Assembly (NCBI GenBank): GCA_965226565.1
Contig: CBDDDI010000005.1
Span: 310,001 to 374,000 of the forward strand
Direction: 5' to 3'
Source: SZUA-444 sp965226565
GTDB taxonomy: Bacteria; Bacillota; Clostridia; Oscillospirales; Ruminococcaceae
DNA length: 64,000 nt
This document shows, in pieces, positions 25,134-34,504 of this stretch. A program made the translations under genes and the position numbers. Numbering within the stretch: position 1 is the stretch's first letter; every line of letters starts with the position of its first letter. Below the pieces are notes generated by a model, which saw only the letters and a program-made list of their open reading frames with translations, ran no database searches and had not been told where the DNA came from.

Positions 25134-27698
25134 ATGAACGTTGTAAACAAACTCACCCTTAGACATATGAAATTAAACAAAAAAAGAACTATTGTAACAA
25201 TAATTGGTGTAATTATTTCTGTAACAATGTTAACAGCTGTTGCAACATTCTTTTCATCTTTTCAAGATTTAATGATTAGAGATAATATACGAATGTATGG
25301 TGAATGGCATATAGCTTATAATAATGTTCCTGTTGAAAAATCTAATATAATATTAGACGATAAAAACACAGAATTTACTATATTATCAAATAACTTAGGC
25401 GTTGCCAAAATTAAAAATCCTCAAAATAAGAAAAAACCATATTTTTCAGTAACAGCACAAAATAATTTTGAAAAATCAAGATTAAAATTAACTGAAGGAC
25501 ACTTTCCAAAAAACTCAAATGAAATTGTTATCTCAGAACAAATAATTAAAGATGGTAATGATTATAAAGTTGGTGATACAATTTCTTTAGATGTTACTAA
25601 AAAAGCAGCACAAGATAAAACTAAAGTTAGTGAAACAAATAATGATAACAACCAAGTTGCTAATAAAACAAAAATATATAATATCACAGGTATAGTAAAG
25701 AAAACTAATTCAGAAAACAGTTGGGATGTTTCTTATCCTATTTATACTTATCTTGATCAAAAGCAAATGGATTCAATTAAAACTGTAACAGCAAAAGTTG
25801 CATTAAAAGATATTAATAAAGAAATTTTTGATCATTCTGAAGAAATAGTAAACAAAATTGATAGTGAAGGTATAATAACTGATTCTAACAGTAAACTTTT
25901 AATACTTTATGGTGTTACTGGTAATAAAACTTTTTCACATGGATTAATTGTTACTTTAGGAATATTATTTGCAATAATAATGATTGGTTCAATATCATTA
26001 ATTTATAATGCATTTGCTATTTCTGTTTCAGAAAGAAGTAGACAACTTGGTATGTTAGCAAGTGTTGGCGCAACAAAAAAACAAAAAAGACATTCAGTAT
26101 TTTTTGAAGGATTTATTGTTGGAATTATAAGTATTCCATTAGGAATTTTATTTAGTGTATTAGGCCTTGCAATAACATTTAGTGTAATTAATCCAATGCT
26201 AAAAAATATTTTAAGTATGCCAATAGGACTAAAAGTTGTAATTATGCCATGGTCAATTATAGTTTCTGTTGTATTCTCAATATTAACTATAGCAATTTCA
26301 ACATTTATTCCAGCAAGACGTGCATCAACAATTACTCCAATTGATGCAATAAGACAAACAAATGACATTAAACTTAAATCAAAAAATGTTAAAACTTCAA
26401 AACTTACAAGATGGTTATTTGGATTTGAAGGAGAATTAGCACTAAAAAATCTTAAGAGAAATAGAAAAAAATATAAAGCAACTATTTTCTCATTAATTAT
26501 AAGTATACTTTTATTCTTAACAGTAAACAGTTATCTTTCATATATGACAGCATCATACGATTTATATCAATCAAGAGATCTAATAAATTATGATGTTTGT
26601 GTAACACTTGATAACGAATATGAAGAAAAATCCACAGAATTATTTAATAAAATAGGCAACATTAATGATATTGACAATATTTCTTTTCAAAAGAAAATAT
26701 ATGTATCAACATTAATTGATAAAAAATATGCAAATAATCTTTTACTTAAAGAACTAAATAATACTAATTTACCTGACAACAAAGTAAATTATCAATTATC
26801 AATCAATTCTCTTGATAAAAAATCATTTGAAAAATACACTAAAAAAATTGGTGCTACTTACAATGAATTTTTAGATACAGCAAATCCAAAAGCTATTATT
26901 GTAAACAAATCAATTATAATTAGAAATAGTAGATTTAATCAAATTGAAAGTATAAAAGCAAAAGAAAATAATACTATTGAATTTGAACCACAAGATAAAA
27001 CTAAAAATACAAATCCATTTAAATTAACTATAGCTAATATCACTGAAGAGATTCCTATTGGAAAAGATTATTCAAATAATCCAAATGAACTTCAAATATT
27101 TGTATCAGAAGAAGTTTTTGATAGTTTAATAAGTTATAGTTCAGATACTTTCTCAACAATTTTTCTAACTACAAATGGTGATGCTGATGTTTTAGAAAAA
27201 GACATATTCTCAGTTATTGAAAAAGAAACAGGTCTAAAAGCTGATGTTTTCAACCTTAGCAAACATATGAAACAACAAAGACAAGTTCAGCTTATAATAC
27301 AAATATTTGTTTATGGATTTATAATTTTAATCACATTAATTTGTATTGCAAATATTTCAAACACAATTTCAACAAGCATAGGTCTTAGAAAACGAGAATT
27401 TGCTATGTTAAAATCAGTTGGTATGACACCAAAAAGCTTTAGTAAGATGATTAGATTTGAAAGTATATTCTATGGAATTAAATCATTACTTTATGGATTA
27501 CCTATTAGTTTTGCAATTATGGTTATGATGTACAGATCAATGTCAGGTACAACTAATATACCATTTACAGTTCCATGGGCAAGTGTTATAATCTCTATTG
27601 TTGGTGTGTTCTTAATTGTTGGAATAACAATGTTATATTCAACTTCTAAAATTAAAAAAGACAACATTATTGATACACTAAGACAAACTAATACCTAA
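25134..27698 (+). CDS. ABC transporter permease, double FtsX domain
   Basis: 854 residues. One membrane helix near the N-terminus (about 18-38), an extracellular domain of about 210 residues, three helices (about 265-395, first FtsX domain, with the SERSRQLGMLASVGATKKQ loop), a further helix near 450, a second large extracellular domain, and three C-terminal helices (second FtsX domain, LRKREFAMLKSVGMTPKSF). This is the eight-helix YtrF/SalY-like plan rather than the ten-helix BceB plan. Works with the preceding ATPase. Confidence 0.93.
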   Translation: MNVVNKLTLRHMKLNKKRTIVTIIGVIISVTMLTAVATFFSSFQDLMIRDNIRMYGEWHIAYNNVPVEKSNIILDDKNTEFTILSNNLGVAKIKNPQNKKKPYFSVTAQNNFEKSRLKLTEGHFPKNSNEIVISEQIIKDGNDYKVGDTISLDVTKKAAQDKTKVSETNNDNNQVANKTKIYNITGIVKKTNSENSWDVSYPIYTYLDQKQMDSIKTVTAKVALKDINKEIFDHSEEIVNKIDSEGIITDSNSKLLILYGVTGNKTFSHGLIVTLGILFAIIMIGSISLIYNAFAISVSERSRQLGMLASVGATKKQKRHSVFFEGFIVGIISIPLGILFSVLGLAITFSVINPMLKNILSMPIGLKVVIMPWSIIVSVVFSILTIAISTFIPARRASTITPIDAIRQTNDIKLKSKNVKTSKLTRWLFGFEGELALKNLKRNRKKYKATIFSLIISILLFLTVNSYLSYMTASYDLYQSRDLINYDVCVTLDNEYEEKSTELFNKIGNINDIDNISFQKKIYVSTLIDKKYANNLLLKELNNTNLPDNKVNYQLSINSLDKKSFEKYTKKIGATYNEFLDTANPKAIIVNKSIIIRNSRFNQIESIKAKENNTIEFEPQDKTKNTNPFKLTIANITEEIPIGKDYSNNPNELQIFVSEEVFDSLISYSSDTFSTIFLTTNGDADVLEKDIFSVIEKETGLKADVFNLSKHMKQQRQVQLIIQIFVYGFIILITLICIANISNTISTSIGLRKREFAMLKSVGMTPKSFSKMIRFESIFYGIKSLLYGLPISFAIMVMMYRSMSGTTNIPFTVPWASVIISIVGVFLIVGITMLYSTSKIKKDNIIDTLRQTNT

Positions 27699-27705
27699 AC
27701 AAAAT

Positions 27706-27732
27706 AAACTCCTCAATATTATTGAGGAGTTT
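27706..27732. terminator. bidirectional terminator between two ABC operons
   Basis: Perfect 12-base arms AAACTCCTCAAT (27706-27717) and complement (27721-27732), loop ATT, T-rich on the plus side and A-rich left flank for the minus operon. Confidence 0.85.
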
Positions 27733-27746
27733 TGTTTTATTTTGTT

Positions 27747-28604
27747 TTATTTTCTATGTCTTGAAAAATTTAAAACTGATAATATATAAAAAATAATTGA
27801 TGTAACTATAAGAACAGCAACACAAATTAATGGCGAAATTATATGTCCATTAAAACTATATGTTATTCCCATGTATTCTTTAAAACCAGCTAAAGCCGCA
27901 GGATCAACACCACTAAACGAAGTTTGTATTGATTGCTGCATTAACACTTGCCTAAAAAGCACTGCAGCATGTGAAACTGGAAATATCTTTACAACAAACT
28001 GTATTGAATCTGGCAAATTTCCAATCGGAAGATAAACACCTGTTAAAAAACCTATTAATGTACCTATAATTGATGCTGCTGTACCAAAAGCATTTTGACT
28101 TTTGAAAAAAGATATAATAAAACACATAATTGATGTATTTGTCATAACTGATAAAATAATTATTAATAAAACTTTTAATGCAGCCAAAAGTTTAATCCAT
28201 TCTCCATTATTTAAAACTATATAAATTTCTGAAAGAAGAAATGTCACTAAAGACATAATGATTCCTATTAAAAATGCACTTCCAAGATATCCTTTTATTA
28301 AAGTACTTTTTTTCTTAGGAGAAGAATGAAAATCTTTATCTATTTTTTTTATTTTGTCTTCAATTAATATTCCAAAAGCACCCATCGTAGTTGTTACAGA
28401 TATAACAGTAAGCAATCCAGATACAAGCCAAGTATTCATCAAAAAATCTACATTTTTAAGATTTTTCATATTACTAGGAAGCCATACATCATTTAAAATT
28501 ATCGCATATAATCCAATGATAATAAAAACAGCCATTACTGAAAAGAACACTGCACTTTTATCACGGAAAAACATCTTAAGATTACGTTTTAAAAATGCAC
28601 TCAT
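27747..28604 (-). CDS. ABC-2 type multidrug exporter permease
   Basis: 285 residues with six hydrophobic segments and the ABC-2 membrane pattern: long amphipathic N-terminus (FLKRNLKMFFRDKSAVFFS), DKIKKIDKDFHSSPKKK cytoplasmic loop and GTLIGFLTGVYLPIGNLPDSIQ before the last helices. Its start overlaps the end of the ATPase gene by four bases. Known for daunorubicin-type (DrrB-like) exporters. Confidence 0.92.
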   Translation of the reverse strand: MSAFLKRNLKMFFRDKSAVFFSVMAVFIIIGLYAIILNDVWLPSNMKNLKNVDFLMNTWLVSGLLTVISVTTTMGAFGILIEDKIKKIDKDFHSSPKKKSTLIKGYLGSAFLIGIIMSLVTFLLSEIYIVLNNGEWIKLLAALKVLLIIILSVMTNTSIMCFIISFFKSQNAFGTAASIIGTLIGFLTGVYLPIGNLPDSIQFVVKIFPVSHAAVLFRQVLMQQSIQTSFSGVDPAALAGFKEYMGITYSFNGHIISPLICVAVLIVTSIIFYILSVLNFSRHRK

Positions 28605-29515
28605 TGTCTTAGCTCCTTTCCTGTAATACCAATAAAAGCATCATCCATTGTTCCTTGTAATACTTGAAAGCCAGTAATAGAATCTTTACATTTTTCAAGT
28701 ATAGGCATAGCTGACATTGTATCAGAAAGTTTCACAATAATTTCATTAGAATTAACTTCAAATTCTAATTCTGATTCGTCTAAAATTTTACATAAAGCAT
28801 CTTTATCAGAAGTATATAATCTTAATGAATCAGATGAATAACGAGTTTTAAGTTCTGATGGAGTACCTTTTGCAACAATTTTACCATGATCAATTACAAT
28901 TACATAATCAGATTCAGCAGCTTCCTCCATATAATGAGTTGTTAAAAACACAGTTGTTTCATTATCAGCTTGCAATTTTTTTATTGTATTCCAAATACTT
29001 TTCCTTGTTTGTGGATCTAAACCAGTTGTAGGCTCATCAAGAAATAAAACCTGTGGTTTTTGTAAAAGTGCTCTAGCAATATCAACTCTACGTTTTTGGC
29101 CACCAGAAAGCTTACCATAACGTGAATTAACTATCTCTTCAAGCTCAGTAATCTCAATAGCTTCATTAACATTATTTTTAATTTCACTCTTTTTTGATGT
29201 ATAAAAACCAGCTCTATACATTAAATTTTCACGAACAGTAAGTAAATCATCTAATACATGATCTTGAAAAACAACTCCAATGTTTTGTCTTATTTTAAGG
29301 CTATCATCTTTAAGATTATATCCTCCAATAACACATTCACCATCATCAAAATTTAGAAGTGTGCACAAAATATCAATTGTAGTTGACTTACCTGCTCCAT
29401 TTGGCCCAAGAAAAGAAAACAATTTTCCTTTTTCAACATAAAAATCAATATCATCTACAGCTTTTATATTTCCATAGCTCTTTTTAAGTCCAGAGACTTC
29501 AATTATTTTATTCAT
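28601..29515 (-). CDS. ABC transporter ATP-binding protein (DrrA type)
   Basis: 304 residues: Walker A GPNGAGKST, signature LSGGQKRRVDIARALL, Walker B VLFLDEPTTGLD, switch His in LTTHYMEEA, then a C-terminal ACT-like region of about 80 residues (DrrA-type). GGAG precedes the ATG. With the overlapping permease it forms a two-gene drug or lipid exporter. Divergent from the AraC/GyrI-like regulator at 29763, a likely local controller. Confidence 0.93.
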   Translation of the reverse strand: MNKIIEVSGLKKSYGNIKAVDDIDFYVEKGKLFSFLGPNGAGKSTTIDILCTLLNFDDGECVIGGYNLKDDSLKIRQNIGVVFQDHVLDDLLTVRENLMYRAGFYTSKKSEIKNNVNEAIEITELEEIVNSRYGKLSGGQKRRVDIARALLQKPQVLFLDEPTTGLDPQTRKSIWNTIKKLQADNETTVFLTTHYMEEAAESDYVIVIDHGKIVAKGTPSELKTRYSSDSLRLYTSDKDALCKILDESELEFEVNSNEIIVKLSDTMSAMPILEKCKDSITGFQVLQGTMDDAFIGITGKELRQ

Positions 29516-29682
29516 AAAAACTACTCCTTTCTAAAATTAATATTATAAAATCTTTATCTAAACTCCTGTTTTATATAAATTTATATATTATCCTAATTAT
29601 ATATATATTACTAATATTTTGCAAGAACATATATCGAATAAAAAATGATATAAATTAATTTTATTTTGTTAATATTTACAAT

Positions 29683-29722
29683 TTGAAGTAATTTTTATAC
29701 TGTGGTAAAATTGTTACACACA
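29683..29722 (+). promoter_or_regulatory. promoter of the AraC/GyrI-like regulator gene
   Basis: -35 TTGAAG (29683-29688), 17-base spacer, -10 TAAAAT (29706-29711) with an upstream TG extension. An imperfect palindrome, TGTGGTAA then TTACACA, covers the -10 box (29701-29720) and may be an operator. Confidence 0.6.
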
Positions 29723-29762
29723 ATATTTAATATAGATTTTTATTAAAATATAAGGAGAAAAA

Positions 29763-30596
29763 ATGATAAAAAACAAACATATTAATCGTGCAATAGATTA
29801 TATTTTAGAACATATTAATGAAGATATAACTGTTAATGATATAGCAGCTCATTGTAATTTTTCCAAATACCACTTTTCTAGAATGTTTAAAACAGAAACA
29901 GGAGAAAGTATATACTCATTTATTAAAAGAATAAAAATGCAACAAAGTGCATTTAAAATCAAAATTGAAAAAAATCGAAGCATTACTGATATTGGATCTG
30001 ATTATGGTTACAGTTCATCAAATTACAGTTCTGCTTTTAAAAAACATTATAATACATCTCCAATTAAATTTCGTAAAAGCATTATGAAAAAATCTTTATC
30101 AAATCCTATATTTAAAGGTTCAAAAATCAAATTTAAATCATTTGAAGAATGTGAAAAAATGATATCTATAGAAAACCTTGAAGATTATGAAGTTATATTT
30201 GAAAGATATAAAGGAAGCTATTCAGACCTTGCAAAATATTGGTTAGAATTTACGAAAAAATACGAACAATATATAACTAAAGATACTTTGTTTTTTGAAA
30301 GAACATATGATGATCCATCTATAACTGATATTAATAAATGCTTATTTGATATTTATATAACAGTTCCAAAAAATTATAAAAATGAAAACACTTGTATAAT
30401 TGAAGGTGGAAAATACGCTATTTATCATTTTAAAGGTTATGCTCCTCAAATATACTCAACTTTTCAAAGCTTTTTTAATGTCTGGCTTCCACAAAGTGGC
30501 TATAAAACTGACGAAAGACATGGTTTTGATATTTATAGAAAAATAAAATTTGAAAATATGTATATGGAAATTGATATGTGTTTTCCTATAAAATAA
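29763..30596 (+). CDS. AraC-family regulator with GyrI-like effector domain
   Basis: 277 residues. Residues 1-105 carry two helix-turn-helix units (ITVNDIAAHCNFSKYHFSRMFKTETG and SITDIGSDYGYSSSNYSSAFKKHYN). Residues about 125-277 are a GyrI-like/SOUL-type ligand domain (YEVIFERYKGSYSDL ... GGKYAIYHFKGY ... DERHGFDIYRKI), the layout of Rob/BltR-type multidrug regulators with the domains in HTH-first order. Probably senses hydrophobic drugs and controls the divergent ABC exporter and/or the MATE pump downstream. Confidence 0.92.
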   Translation: MIKNKHINRAIDYILEHINEDITVNDIAAHCNFSKYHFSRMFKTETGESIYSFIKRIKMQQSAFKIKIEKNRSITDIGSDYGYSSSNYSSAFKKHYNTSPIKFRKSIMKKSLSNPIFKGSKIKFKSFEECEKMISIENLEDYEVIFERYKGSYSDLAKYWLEFTKKYEQYITKDTLFFERTYDDPSITDINKCLFDIYITVPKNYKNENTCIIEGGKYAIYHFKGYAPQIYSTFQSFFNVWLPQSGYKTDERHGFDIYRKIKFENMYMEIDMCFPIK

Positions 30597-30702
30597 AAAA
30601 CAAGAATTTTTAAAATAATTAAAATAGAGCACAAAAACAGAAGTTTTTTTAAAACAATTCCTATATCCTAATATATGAACAATGAATATAGGAGGAATAA
30701 AA

Positions 30703-32025
30703 ATGAATTTAGAAAACATTAGAAATAATAAAGTTAAAACAATTTTACAGTTTTCAATTCCATCAATTATTGCAATGGTATTAACATCATTAATTTCAGT
30801 TACAGATGGTTTTTTTGTTGGAAACTACGTTGGTGAAGAAGGTCTTACTGCTATTAATCTTGGACTACCTATTATTTATTTATTTCTTGCAGTTGGATTA
30901 ATGATATCAGTAGGTGGAGTTTCAAATGCTGGAATGGCACTTGGAGGAAAAAAGATTAAAAAATGCAACAGTATTTTTAATCAAACAATATGTACAACAA
31001 TTATTGCTGCTATTATACTCAGTATAATTATCTTTTTTTGTTTTGAACCAATACTTAATTTATTAAAAGCAAATGCAGAAGTAAAAAAATTGTTTAAAGA
31101 TTATTATACAATTATGTTACTGCAACTTCCAATTATGATTATAAACACATCTTTTGGAATGTTTATTAGAGGTGAAGGTAATCCTCAATATTTTATGAAC
31201 ATAAACGTTTTAAATGTTATTCTTAATATTATATTAGACTATTTATTTGTACGTTGGTTTGATTGCGGTATAAAAGGAATTGCTTTTTCTTCATTAATTG
31301 CAGGTATTACTACACTTTTATTAAATCTTCACTTTTTTATAAAAGTATCTAAAGTATACAAAATTGGTAAATTTAAATTCTCTAAAGAAATATTAAAATT
31401 AACTATGTTTAACGGAAGTTCTGAATTTATTAGCGAAATGTCAATGAGTATTTCTATGTTTGCATACAACTTTGTAATATTAAGAAATATAGGAGTTAAT
31501 GGAGTTACTGCATTCACAATTATAGGATATATAGCTTATATATTTAATATGATTTTAGTTGGTTTTGGACAAGGTTTAAGTCCACTTTCTAGCTTTACAT
31601 ATGGAGCAAAAGATTACTTACTTGCAAAAAAACTGCGTAAAATAACAAACATTATGGTTCTTATTGCAGGAGCAGTAGTGTTATTACTAGTAATAATTTT
31701 ATCAAAATGGTACAGCACTTTATTTGTAAAAAATGATATTATTCAAGAAATGGTGCGATGTGGAATGATGGTTTATGGAATTTCATTTATGTTTTCTGGA
31801 ATTAATACAATCACATCTTTTTACTTTACTTCAATTGGAAAAGCAAAAGAATCTGCTATAATTTCTTCATCAAGAGGTTTAGTTGTATTATTAATTTGTA
31901 TTTTCACTTTACCACAATTATTAGGTATAACAGGTGTTTATCTTGTCTCACCAATCACAGAATTTTTAACATTGTTCTTAAGTATATTTTTTATAACAAA
32001 AGAATATTCAAAAAACAAAATATAA
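30703..32025 (+). CDS. MATE-family efflux transporter
   Basis: 440 residues from ATG 30703, eight bases after GGAGG. Twelve predicted membrane helices in two similar halves; typical starts IPSIIAMVLTSLISVTDGFFVGNYVG and GQGLSPLSSFTYGAK in the second half. Na+ or H+ coupled export of cationic drugs is the family role. Follows the AraC/GyrI-like regulator by about 100 bases; may share its control. Confidence 0.93.
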   Translation: MNLENIRNNKVKTILQFSIPSIIAMVLTSLISVTDGFFVGNYVGEEGLTAINLGLPIIYLFLAVGLMISVGGVSNAGMALGGKKIKKCNSIFNQTICTTIIAAIILSIIIFFCFEPILNLLKANAEVKKLFKDYYTIMLLQLPIMIINTSFGMFIRGEGNPQYFMNINVLNVILNIILDYLFVRWFDCGIKGIAFSSLIAGITTLLLNLHFFIKVSKVYKIGKFKFSKEILKLTMFNGSSEFISEMSMSISMFAYNFVILRNIGVNGVTAFTIIGYIAYIFNMILVGFGQGLSPLSSFTYGAKDYLLAKKLRKITNIMVLIAGAVVLLLVIILSKWYSTLFVKNDIIQEMVRCGMMVYGISFMFSGINTITSFYFTSIGKAKESAIISSSRGLVVLLICIFTLPQLLGITGVYLVSPITEFLTLFLSIFFITKEYSKNKI

Positions 32026-32027
32026 AT

Positions 32028-32058
32028 AAAAGCATCTCTAAATTTAGAGATGCTTTTT
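32028..32058. terminator. bidirectional terminator after the MATE gene
   Basis: Perfect 30-base palindrome (AAAAGCATCTCTAAA and its complement, 32028-32057) followed by T; A-rich left flank serves the converging VOC gene. Confidence 0.88.
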
Positions 32059-32066
32059 CATTTTAA

Positions 32067-32561
32067 TTAATAAGCTCCTTTTGAATAAGTTACTTCATAA
32101 CTATGTGTGTAAATTTCAAATACAATACCAAATGGATCTTCTACATAACACATTTTATATGGTTTTTCATTTGGATAATATTCTTTAATTGGCATACGCT
32201 GTTTACCACCATTTTTAACTATTTTGTCTATTAAACCTTGAATATCTGGATCTTGAATAGCATAATGAAACAAACCTGTGTTTCTATATTCAAATGGTTG
32301 TTTTTGTTTGTCATTATCAGGAAATTCAAAAAGTTCAATGCCAATACCATTTGAAGTAACCATATGTGCAATTTTAAAATCACCATGACCTTTTCCAAAT
32401 ACTTCTTGACACATAATTCCTATAGCAGATGTGTTTTCTTCTTTTACAACAGAAGCTTTCATAACAACATACCATCCCATAACATCTTTATAAAATTCAA
32501 CTGCTTTTTCTAAATTTGGAACAGATAATCCTATATGAGAAAATGCTCTTGGATAATTCAT
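32067..32561 (-). CDS. VOC-family (glyoxalase-like) protein
   Basis: 164 residues with two beta-alpha-beta-beta-beta repeats: HIGLSVPNLEKAVEFYKDVMGWY at the N-terminus and FHYAIQDPDIQGLIDKI followed by MCYVEDPFGIVFEIYTHSYE at the C-terminus. Metal ligands would be His10, Glu near 76 and His/Glu in the second repeat. Could be a lactoylglutathione-lyase-like or antibiotic-modifying enzyme; the substrate is not readable. GAGG lies about 12 bases before the ATG. Confidence 0.85.
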   Translation of the reverse strand: MNYPRAFSHIGLSVPNLEKAVEFYKDVMGWYVVMKASVVKEENTSAIGIMCQEVFGKGHGDFKIAHMVTSNGIGIELFEFPDNDKQKQPFEYRNTGLFHYAIQDPDIQGLIDKIVKNGGKQRMPIKEYYPNEKPYKMCYVEDPFGIVFEIYTHSYEVTYSKGAY

Positions 32562-32632
32562 AATTAAATAACCTCACTTAATTTTCAAATTTATCATTAT
32601 TATTACCTAAAAAATTCTAAAAATTAGTTCTA

Positions 32633-32661
32633 TTGATTTTTATTTTTAATTGTGATATAAT
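32633..32661 (+). promoter_or_regulatory. promoter of the ABC-F leader
   Basis: -35 TTGATT (32633-32638), exactly 17 bases, -10 TATAAT (32656-32661) with an extended TGA. RNA should start near 32668, about 240 bases before the ABC-F gene. Confidence 0.75.
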
Positions 32662-32692
32662 GTAAAAAAATCAAAAGATTGGAGTTGGGAAA

Positions 32693-32713
32693 ATGAGAAA
32701 TACTTCTTGCTAA
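32693..32713 (+). CDS. six-residue leader peptide MRNTSC upstream of the ABC-F gene
   Basis: ATG AGA AAT ACT TCT TGC TAA, with GGAG (32681-32684) eight bases upstream. It is the first ribosome-binding site on the predicted RNA. The last codons (CTTCTTGC, 32703-32710) are complementary to 32775-32782, so a ribosome held here would change the folding of the downstream RNA. Known: inducible ABC-F and erm genes are often controlled by drug-stalled ribosomes on short leader peptides. This particular peptide is a prediction. Confidence 0.62.
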   Translation: MRNTSC

Positions 32714-32774
32714 TATTATAAGGTATAATAAAGTTTTGTTTGCGGATATAATCCGTTTTCTTTGTTGTGCCTAT

Positions 32775-32891
32775 GCAAGAAGGATATTATATTTTCCAAC
32801 TTTATATAACGGATTAGCTATTTTTAAAAATATAGCTTGGTCTTCCTATATAGTGGTTGCAAGATTCACCTTCTTGCAATCACTATTTTTT
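32775..32891 (+). promoter_or_regulatory. transcription attenuator: anti-terminator segment and terminator hairpin
   Basis: Terminator: 15-bp stem, arms 32850-32864 and 32872-32886 (one G-T pair), loop of seven, then six T ending at 32891, directly before the ABC-F Shine-Dalgarno. Competing segment GCAAGAAGG (32775-32783) is a perfect complement of CCTTCTTGC (32869-32877) in the terminator loop and 3' arm, and also of CTTCTTGC in the leader peptide. Stalling on the leader frees 32775-32783 to open the terminator. Confidence 0.75.
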
Positions 32892-32906
32892 ATAGGAGGT
32901 ACGAAT

Positions 32907-34391
32907 ATGTCACAAATACAAATCAAAAATCTCACATTTGGATATGATGGAAGTTATGATAATATTTTTGAAAATGTCAATTTTCAAATTGATACAAATT
33001 GGAAATTAGGTTTTATAGGACGAAATGGAAAAGGAAAAACTACATTTTTTAATCTTTTACTAGGTAAATACGAATACAAAGGTAAGATATCTTCTGGTGT
33101 AAACTTTGAATACTTTCCTTTTCATGTTGAAGATACAAAAATTAATGCTATTGATATAGTAGAAAATATAATTCCTAATTATGAATATTGGATGCTTTCT
33201 AAAGAGCTAAATTTATTAGAAACATCTGATGAAATATTATATCGTCCATTTTATACTCTTTCTAATGGAGAACAAACTAAATTATTGTTAGCTGTGTTGT
33301 TTTTAAAAGAAAATAGCTTTTTGTTAATTGATGAACCAACAAATCATCTTGATAAAAAAGGTAGAGATATTATAAGCAAATATTTAAATCAGAAAAAAGG
33401 TTTTATTCTTATTTCTCATGACCGTAAATTTCTTGATAATTCTGTTGATCATATTATTTCTATTAATCAAAACAATATAGAAGTTCAACAAGGTAATTTT
33501 TCTTCTTGGCTTGTTAACAAAGAACGTGAAGATAATTTTGAATTAGAAAGAAACAAAAAACTTAAAAGTGAAATTAATAGATTGAAATTTAGCTCAAGTG
33601 AAAAAAACACATGGTCTAATCGTGTTGAGTCATCAAAATCTGGAAAAAACAAAAACGACAAAAGCGGTAAAATAGATAGAGGATATATTGGAGCTAAATC
33701 TGCTAAAATGATGAAAAGATCAAAATGTATTCAAAATCGTCAAGAAGAAGCTATTAAAGAAAAATCAAAGCTTTTAAAAAATATTGAAAAAACTGAAACA
33801 CTAAAAATAAATCAACAAGATTTTTATACAAAAAAATTAATATCACTATCTGATGTATCAATATTTTATGATAATAAAAAAGTTTGTGAAAACATTGGAT
33901 TTGATATTGAACTTGGAGATAGAATTGCACTTTGCGGAAAAAATGGAAGTGGAAAATCTAGTATTATTAAATTAATTTGTGGTGAATCAATTTCGTTTGA
34001 TGGATATTTCAAAAAAAATGAACAACTTAAAATATCATATGTTTCTCAAGATACAACATATCTAAAAGGAAATTTATCAGACTATGCTTATAAAAACAGC
34101 ATAGATGAAAGCTTATTTAAATCAATACTGAAAAAACTTAATTTTTCAAAAATACAATTTGAAAAAAATATACAAGATTTTAGTGATGGACAAAAGAAAA
34201 AAGTTTTAATTGCAAAAAGTCTTTGTGAAAAAGCAAATCTTTATATTTGGGATGAGCCATTAAATTTTATTGATATTATATCTAGAATACAAATTGAAGA
34301 ATTACTTTTGCAATATAAACCTACTATGCTTTTTGTTGAACATGATGAAATCTTTTGCAACAAGATTTCAAACAAACAAATTATTTTATAA
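32907..34391 (+). CDS. ABC-F ribosomal protection protein (Lsa/Vga-like)
   Basis: 494 residues from ATG 32907 (AGGAGGT upstream; a longer frame would run back through the attenuator). Two ABC cassettes without membrane helices: Walker A GRNGKGKTT and GKNGSGKSS, signatures LSNGEQTK and FSDGQKKK, Walker B LLIDEPTNHLD and the altered WDEPLNFIDI, the last being characteristic of the Lsa/Vga/Sal antibiotic-resistance branch. A charged linker of about 80 residues (about 205-290) joins the cassettes and reaches the peptidyl-transferase centre in known members. Expected to protect against lincosamides, pleuromutilins and/or streptogramin A. Confidence 0.93.
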   Translation: MSQIQIKNLTFGYDGSYDNIFENVNFQIDTNWKLGFIGRNGKGKTTFFNLLLGKYEYKGKISSGVNFEYFPFHVEDTKINAIDIVENIIPNYEYWMLSKELNLLETSDEILYRPFYTLSNGEQTKLLLAVLFLKENSFLLIDEPTNHLDKKGRDIISKYLNQKKGFILISHDRKFLDNSVDHIISINQNNIEVQQGNFSSWLVNKEREDNFELERNKKLKSEINRLKFSSSEKNTWSNRVESSKSGKNKNDKSGKIDRGYIGAKSAKMMKRSKCIQNRQEEAIKEKSKLLKNIEKTETLKINQQDFYTKKLISLSDVSIFYDNKKVCENIGFDIELGDRIALCGKNGSGKSSIIKLICGESISFDGYFKKNEQLKISYVSQDTTYLKGNLSDYAYKNSIDESLFKSILKKLNFSKIQFEKNIQDFSDGQKKKVLIAKSLCEKANLYIWDEPLNFIDIISRIQIEELLLQYKPTMLFVEHDEIFCNKISNKQIIL

Positions 34392-34439
34392 AATTAAGTT
34401 AATATCACATGTATTAACTTATAAATTATTAAAAAAACA

Positions 34440-34480
34440 AGGCAACCTCGTAATATAAACGAGATTGCCTAAGCTTTTTA
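34440..34480. terminator. terminator between ABC-F and yjdF genes
   Basis: 12-base arms 34440-34451 and 34459-34470 (AGGCAACCTCGT / ACGAGATTGCCT, one mismatch), loop of seven, then AAGCTTTTTA; the left flank is A-rich and can serve the minus strand. Confidence 0.8.
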
Positions 34481-34504
34481 ATATACACTAAAAGAAAATA
34501 AAAA

